In this document: in pieces, positions 60,162 through 64,000 of the stretch
Numbering within the stretch: the first letter of the stretch is position 1
Layout of the letters: every line of letters begins with the position of its first letter
Assembly: GCF_900100965.1 (NCBI RefSeq)
Contig: NZ_FMUJ01000006.1
Span: 347,955 to 411,954, forward strand
Source of the DNA: Variovorax sp. EL159
Lineage (GTDB): Bacteria; Pseudomonadota; Gammaproteobacteria; Burkholderiales; Burkholderiaceae_C
Length of the DNA: 64,000 nucleotides
Direction of reading: 5' to 3'
Program-made: the position numbers and the translations under genes
The notes under the pieces: model-generated
What the model was told of the DNA's origin: nothing
The model's input: only the letters and a program-made list of their open reading frames with translations
Databases searched by the model: none

Positions 60162-63100
60162 ATGAATAAAACTTACCGCTCCATCTGGAACGAATCGCTT
60201 GGCGCCTGGGTGGCTGTCGCAGAAATCTTCAGCGCGCGTGGCAAGCCGAGTGCCAGCCAGCAGAGCGGCAACAGCCAGGGTCGGAAGCGATTCCGGGTGG
60301 CGAGCGTCAGCGGCGCCGTCGTCGCGGTATGCCTCGGATGGGCGAGCCTGCCCGCAGTCGCCGGTTACGGCATCTTCATCAACGACGGTTCGGACACCGC
60401 CTGTACCTGGACGTTCGATACCGCGGGCGTGTCCGTCATGGGCAACTATGGCGGCAGCAATCCCACGCCGACAGGCGCCAATTCGATGTCTCTCGGGGGA
60501 TTGGGATCGGGCACGCCAGTCCCCACCCTCGCCCAACTGGGTTCCCCTTCGTCGATGTGTGCCCCGACAGACAAGGCAACCCAAACGAACCGGGCGCTTT
60601 TCTACAACCCGTCCAGTGCCACCGGATCGAATTCGCTGACGCTGGGCGGAGAGCTGTACGTGAACAGCGGCAACCTGGGCTTGGGCGGCGGCACGTCCAA
60701 CAACGGTTCCATGCGCATCGGCAGCAGCTCGACCTTGGCCGCTTCTTCCGGTCAGCGTGCGCTGGCCATCGGTGGCGGCACAACGGCAACGACGGCCGCC
60801 GGCGATGACGCGATTGCGATCGGCACCGGCGCGAACGCTGCGTCAAGCGGTGCAATCGCCACGGGCTTGAACGCCTTTGCCAACGGCGCAAATACCACCG
60901 CGGTCGGCAGCGGCGCCCGGGCAAATGGCGGAGGCGCAACAGCGTTCGGCAACAACGCCAACGCTGCCTTCAGCAATGACATGGCCTTCGGCACCGGCGC
61001 AACGGCGGTTGGTGATCCAAGTGGCTTAGCACCTTCAACGGCCTTCGGCAACCTTGCAAATGCCAGCGGTGGTGGTTCTACGGCATTCGGCACCCTCTCC
61101 AACGCCGCAGGAAAGACTTCCGCGGCATTTGGCTACGCTGCGCAGGCTGGCGCCGCGAATGCCCTGGCACTCGGCACGGCCGCAGTCGCGAACGGAAATC
61201 GCTCGGTGGCCATCGGCTCCGGAGCCACCGCGGCCGGTGATTTTTCTTCTGCTCTGGGCCGGACGGCAACCGCCAGCGGCAATGGCGCCACGGCAATCGG
61301 TACGAACAGCAACGGCGGTGCTTCGGCGGCTGCAAGCGACGCCATCGCGATTGGCGGGCAATCCGTGGTCACTTCGGGTGCCACTTCGGGTGTTGCGATC
61401 GGTCTTGGGTCCAATGCCAGCGTCGCCGGATCGGTTGCCCTTGGGCAGGGCGCGACAACCACCGGCGCCGCCACGGCTGCCACCGGCGGCACCACGTCTG
61501 TCAGCAGCGCAACCATCGGTGGCACGACGTTCGGCGGCTTTGCAGGCGCCAGCTCGTCCGCAGGGGTGGTGAGTGTCGGCGGCCCGGGTGCGGAGCGCCG
61601 CGTTCAGAACGTCGCCGCCGGCCTGGTTGGTGCCAGCAGCACCGACGCGATCAACGGCAGCCAGCTGTACTCCGTGGCGAGCACGACGACGAGCAGCATC
61701 AGCAGTTTGTCGACCTCGACTTCCACCGGGATCAGCAGCCTGTCGACCTCGACGTCTACGGGCCTGAGCACCGCGACCAGCAGCATCAGGAGCCTGTCGA
61801 CTTCGACCTCGACCGGTCTGAGTACAGCGACCAGCAGCATCGGCAGCCTGTCGACTTCGACATCGACGGGCCTGAGCACGGCGACGAGCAGCATCAGCAG
61901 CTTGTCGACCTCGACTTCCACGGGGATCAGCAGCCTGTCGACCTCGACGTCTACGGGCCTGAGCACCGCGACGAGCAGCATCGGCAGCTTGTCGACTTCG
62001 ACCTCCACCGGGATCGGCAGCCTGTCGACTTCGACGTCTACTGGCCTGAGCACCGCGACGAGCAGCATCAGGAGCTTGTCGACGTCCACCTCGACCGGCT
62101 TGAGCACGGCAACGAGCAGCATCAGCAGCCTGTCGACCTCAACGTCCACCGGTCTGAGCACTGCAACCAGCAGCATCGGTAGCCTGTCGACCTCGACGTC
62201 TACTGGTCTGAGCACTGCAACAAGCAGCATCGGCAGTCTTTCGACGGGGCTGAGCACGACCAACAGCACCGTCAGCAGTCTTTCGACCGGTTTGAGCACG
62301 TCGGCGAGTGGAATCACCAGCCTGTCCACTGGCTTGAGTACGACGAACAGCAACGTCGCCAGCTTGTCGACCTCGACCTCGACGGGTTTGAGCACGGCGA
62401 CCAGCAGCACCAGCAGTCTGTCGACATCGACCTCCACTGGCTTGAGCACTGCGACCAGCAGTATCGGTAGCCTGTCGACTGGACTGAGTACGACCAACAG
62501 CGCGGTTGCAAGTCTGTCCACATCGACCTCGACGGGCCTGAGTACGGCGACGAGCAGCGTCAGCAGCCTGTCGACATCGACGTCCACCGGGTTGAGCACC
62601 GCGACCAGTAGCATCGGCAGCTTGTCGACTGGCCTGAGCACGACCAACAGTTCTGTTGCAAGCCTGTCGACATCGACCTCGACAGGTCTCAGCACTGCTA
62701 CTAGCAGCATCAGCAGTCTTTCGACATCGACGTCCACCGGCTTGAGCACCGCGACCAGCAGCATCGGTAGCCTGTCGACTGGCCTGAGCACGACCAACAG
62801 TTCTGTTGCGAGTCTGTCGACGTCGACATCGACCGGTCTGAGCACAGCGACGAGCAGCACCAGCAGTTTGTCGACATCGACTTCGACAGGTCTCAGCACT
62901 GCTACTAGCAGCATCAACAGCCTCTCGACATCGACGTCCACCGGCTTGAGCACTGCGACCAGCAGTATCGGTAGCCTGTCGACTGGACTGAGCACGACCA
63001 ACAGCGCTGTTGCAAGTCTGTCGACTTCGACCTCGACGGGTCTGAGCACAGCGACCAGCAGCACCAGCAGTTTGTCGACATCGACTTCGACTGGTCTCAG

Positions 63101-64000
63101 CACTGCTACTAGCAGCATCAGCAGTCTTTCGACATCGACGTCCACTGGCTTGAGCACTGCGACCAGCAGCATCGGCAGCCTGTCGACTGGCTTGAGCACG
63201 ACCAACAGTTCTGTTGCAAGTCTGTCGACCTCGACATCCACCGGATTGAGCACGGCGACCAGCAGCATCGGTAGCCTGTCGACTGGCCTGAGCACAACTA
63301 ACAGCTCTGTTGCCAGCCTGTCGACCTCGACATCGACTGGCCTGAGCACAGCCACCAGCGGCATCGGCAGCCTATCGACAGGCCTGAGCACGACCAACAG
63401 CTCTGTGGCCAGCTTGTCGACTTCGACATCTACGGGCTTGAGCACCGCCACGAGCAGCATCGGCAGTCTGTCGACGGGTCTGAGCACGACCAACAGCTCT
63501 GTGGCCAGCTTGTCGACTTCGACATCTACAGGCTTGAGCACCGCGACCAGCAGCATCGGCAGTCTGTCGACGGGCCTGAGCACGACCAACAGCGCCGTTT
63601 CCAGCCTGTCGACCTCGACATCGACCGGTTTGAGTACGGCGACCAGCAGTATCGGCAGCTTGTCGACGGGTCTGAGTACCACCAACAGTGCGGTTGCTAG
63701 CTTGTCGACTTCGACATCTACGGGCCTGAGCACCGCAACCAGCAACATCGGCAGCCTGTCGACGGGCTTGAGCACGACCAACAGCTCTGTGGCCAGCCTG
63801 TCGACATCAACCTCGACCGGTCTGAGCACTGCCACCAGCAGCATCGGAAGCTTGTCGACGGGCCTGAGTACTGCGACCAGTGGCATCGGTAGCCTTTCGA
63901 CCGGTCTGAGCACGACCAACAGCGCCGTTGCCAGCTTGTCGACCTCGACGTCTACTGGCTTGAGTACAGCGACCAGCGGCATCGGCAGCTTGTCGACGGG
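60162..64000 (+). CDS. Trimeric autotransporter adhesin (YadA-like), 3' end outside window
   Basis: At least 1279 residues, no stop before the window end. Residues 1-28 (MNKTYRSIWNESLGAWVAVA and on) are an extended signal peptide region (ESPR); a hydrophobic core VVAVCLGWASLPAVAG ends near residue 68. Residues roughly 190-470 carry YadA-head-type repeats (AIAIGTGANAAS, AVGSGARANGGG, AIGSGATAAG). A neck GAERRVQNVAAGLVGA begins at 476 with DAINGSQLY following. From residue 515 on it is a Ser/Thr-rich repeated stalk. The membrane anchor barrel must lie to the right. Function: surface attachment, type Vc secretion. Confidence 0.93.
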   Translation, partial: MNKTYRSIWNESLGAWVAVAEIFSARGKPSASQQSGNSQGRKRFRVASVSGAVVAVCLGWASLPAVAGYGIFINDGSDTACTWTFDTAGVSVMGNYGGSNPTPTGANSMSLGGLGSGTPVPTLAQLGSPSSMCAPTDKATQTNRALFYNPSSATGSNSLTLGGELYVNSGNLGLGGGTSNNGSMRIGSSSTLAASSGQRALAIGGGTTATTAAGDDAIAIGTGANAASSGAIATGLNAFANGANTTAVGSGARANGGGATAFGNNANAAFSNDMAFGTGATAVGDPSGLAPSTAFGNLANASGGGSTAFGTLSNAAGKTSAAFGYAAQAGAANALALGTAAVANGNRSVAIGSGATAAGDFSSALGRTATASGNGATAIGTNSNGGASAAASDAIAIGGQSVVTSGATSGVAIGLGSNASVAGSVALGQGATTTGAATAATGGTTSVSSATIGGTTFGGFAGASSSAGVVSVGGPGAERRVQNVAAGLVGASSTDAINGSQLYSVASTTTSSISSLSTSTSTGISSLSTSTSTGLSTATSSIRSLSTSTSTGLSTATSSIGSLSTSTSTGLSTATSSISSLSTSTSTGISSLSTSTSTGLSTATSSIGSLSTSTSTGIGSLSTSTSTGLSTATSSIRSLSTSTSTGLSTATSSISSLSTSTSTGLSTATSSIGSLSTSTSTGLSTATSSIGSLSTGLSTTNSTVSSLSTGLSTSASGITSLSTGLSTTNSNVASLSTSTSTGLSTATSSTSSLSTSTSTGLSTATSSIGSLSTGLSTTNSAVASLSTSTSTGLSTATSSVSSLSTSTSTGLSTATSSIGSLSTGLSTTNSSVASLSTSTSTGLSTATSSISSLSTSTSTGLSTATSSIGSLSTGLSTTNSSVASLSTSTSTGLSTATSSTSSLSTSTSTGLSTATSSINSLSTSTSTGLSTATSSIGSLSTGLSTTNSAVASLSTSTSTGLSTATSSTSSLSTSTSTGLSTATSSISSLSTSTSTGLSTATSSIGSLSTGLSTTNSSVASLSTSTSTGLSTATSSIGSLSTGLSTTNSSVASLSTSTSTGLSTATSGIGSLSTGLSTTNSSVASLSTSTSTGLSTATSSIGSLSTGLSTTNSSVASLSTSTSTGLSTATSSIGSLSTGLSTTNSAVSSLSTSTSTGLSTATSSIGSLSTGLSTTNSAVASLSTSTSTGLSTATSNIGSLSTGLSTTNSSVASLSTSTSTGLSTATSSIGSLSTGLSTATSGIGSLSTGLSTTNSAVASLSTSTSTGLSTATSGIGSLST
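61704..63986 (+). repeat. Coding tandem repeats of the adhesin stalk
   Basis: Parsed completely into 47 units with no leftover residue. There are 28 of an 18-residue unit (SLSTSTSTGLSTATSSIG), 16 of a 14-residue unit (SLSTGLSTTNSSVA) and 3 of an 11-residue unit (SLSTSTSTGIS). 61704-62234 has only 18- and 11-mers; 62235-62360 has three 14-mers in a row; 62361-63218 alternates two or three 18-mers with one 14-mer; 63219-63794 is six strict 18+14 pairs (96-nt period). The protein repeats are near-invariant while synonymous codons vary. Confidence 0.95.

Noticed and set aside
61604..63982. A 792-codon open frame on the minus strand with a PVDVEVD/LLVAVLRPV-type repeat
   Set aside because: It is the exact antisense shadow of the adhesin repeats; periodic sequence without stop codons keeps an antisense frame open. 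No ribosome-binding site, and the sense frame has ESPR, head and neck motifs.
61704..63986. CRISPR array
   Set aside because: The repeats are in frame, encode the adhesin stalk, and have no unique spacers.

Overview
High-GC (about 65-68%) chromosomal DNA from a Comamonadaceae betaproteobacterium, most likely Variovorax or a close relative. The evidence is gene order (murA-ibaG-mla; pilMNOPQ-aroK-aroB divergent from ponA/mrcA; cyaY/lptM/lysA; cytochrome c4-resB-resC next to engB), protein-level resemblance, and intergenic hairpin repeats. No database was consulted. Nearly all ORFs antisense to long genes are GC-skew shadows and were left out.

Layout. 0-7.3 kb (minus): an outer-membrane lipid asymmetry operon mlaF-E-D-A-C-B, then an ABC-2 exporter pair, ibaG and murA (cut by the window start). 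7.4-13.7 kb (minus): gltB-gltD glutamate synthase with an intrinsic terminator that abuts mlaF. 13.8-15.4 kb: a lone REP-associated (Y1/HUH) transposase in an AT-rich scar, divergent from a DUF1266-like gene. 15.4-26.1 kb (minus): pilMNOPQ, aroK, aroB, dgt, then an MFS-DUF1415-methyltransferase trio whose junctions all overlap by 4 nt. 26.3-40.4 kb: housekeeping blocks: mrcA, cyaY, lptM-lysA, msrPQ, System II cytochrome c assembly (resB-resC), cytochrome c4, engB, an alpha/beta hydrolase, and two tandem LpxL-type acyltransferases. 40.6-46.9 kb: metK, a TctDE-like two-component pair, and a divergent SBP-ATPase-permease importer.

Accessory part (46.9-64 kb). Two inverted copies of a ~97-bp element lie between convergent genes and look like a structured RNA. 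Their outer arms and apical hairpins differ in sequence but stay paired, and arm mismatches become G-U pairs only on one and the same strand of each copy. Next is a Fur-box-preceded PepSY / small membrane protein / TonB receptor operon with a (TAGC)n tetranucleotide repeat 75 bp before the receptor. A phospholipase-D-like lipoprotein follows. Then come three agmatine-deiminase-family paralogs, one cytoplasmic and two carrying export signals, around a LysR regulator. After an alpha/beta hydrolase and an AraC regulator, an 850-bp partly AT-rich gap leads to a trimeric autotransporter adhesin. Its stalk is built from 28 copies of an 18-residue unit, 16 of a 14-residue unit and 3 of an 11-residue unit, and it continues past the window end.

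How parts work together: murA, mrcA, mla, lptM and the LpxL pair all serve envelope construction; pilMNOPQ builds the type IV pilus machine; resBC with cytochrome c4 serve respiration; msrPQ repairs periplasmic methionine oxidation; and the adhesin, TonB/PepSY and exported deiminases are the surface/niche-facing genes.
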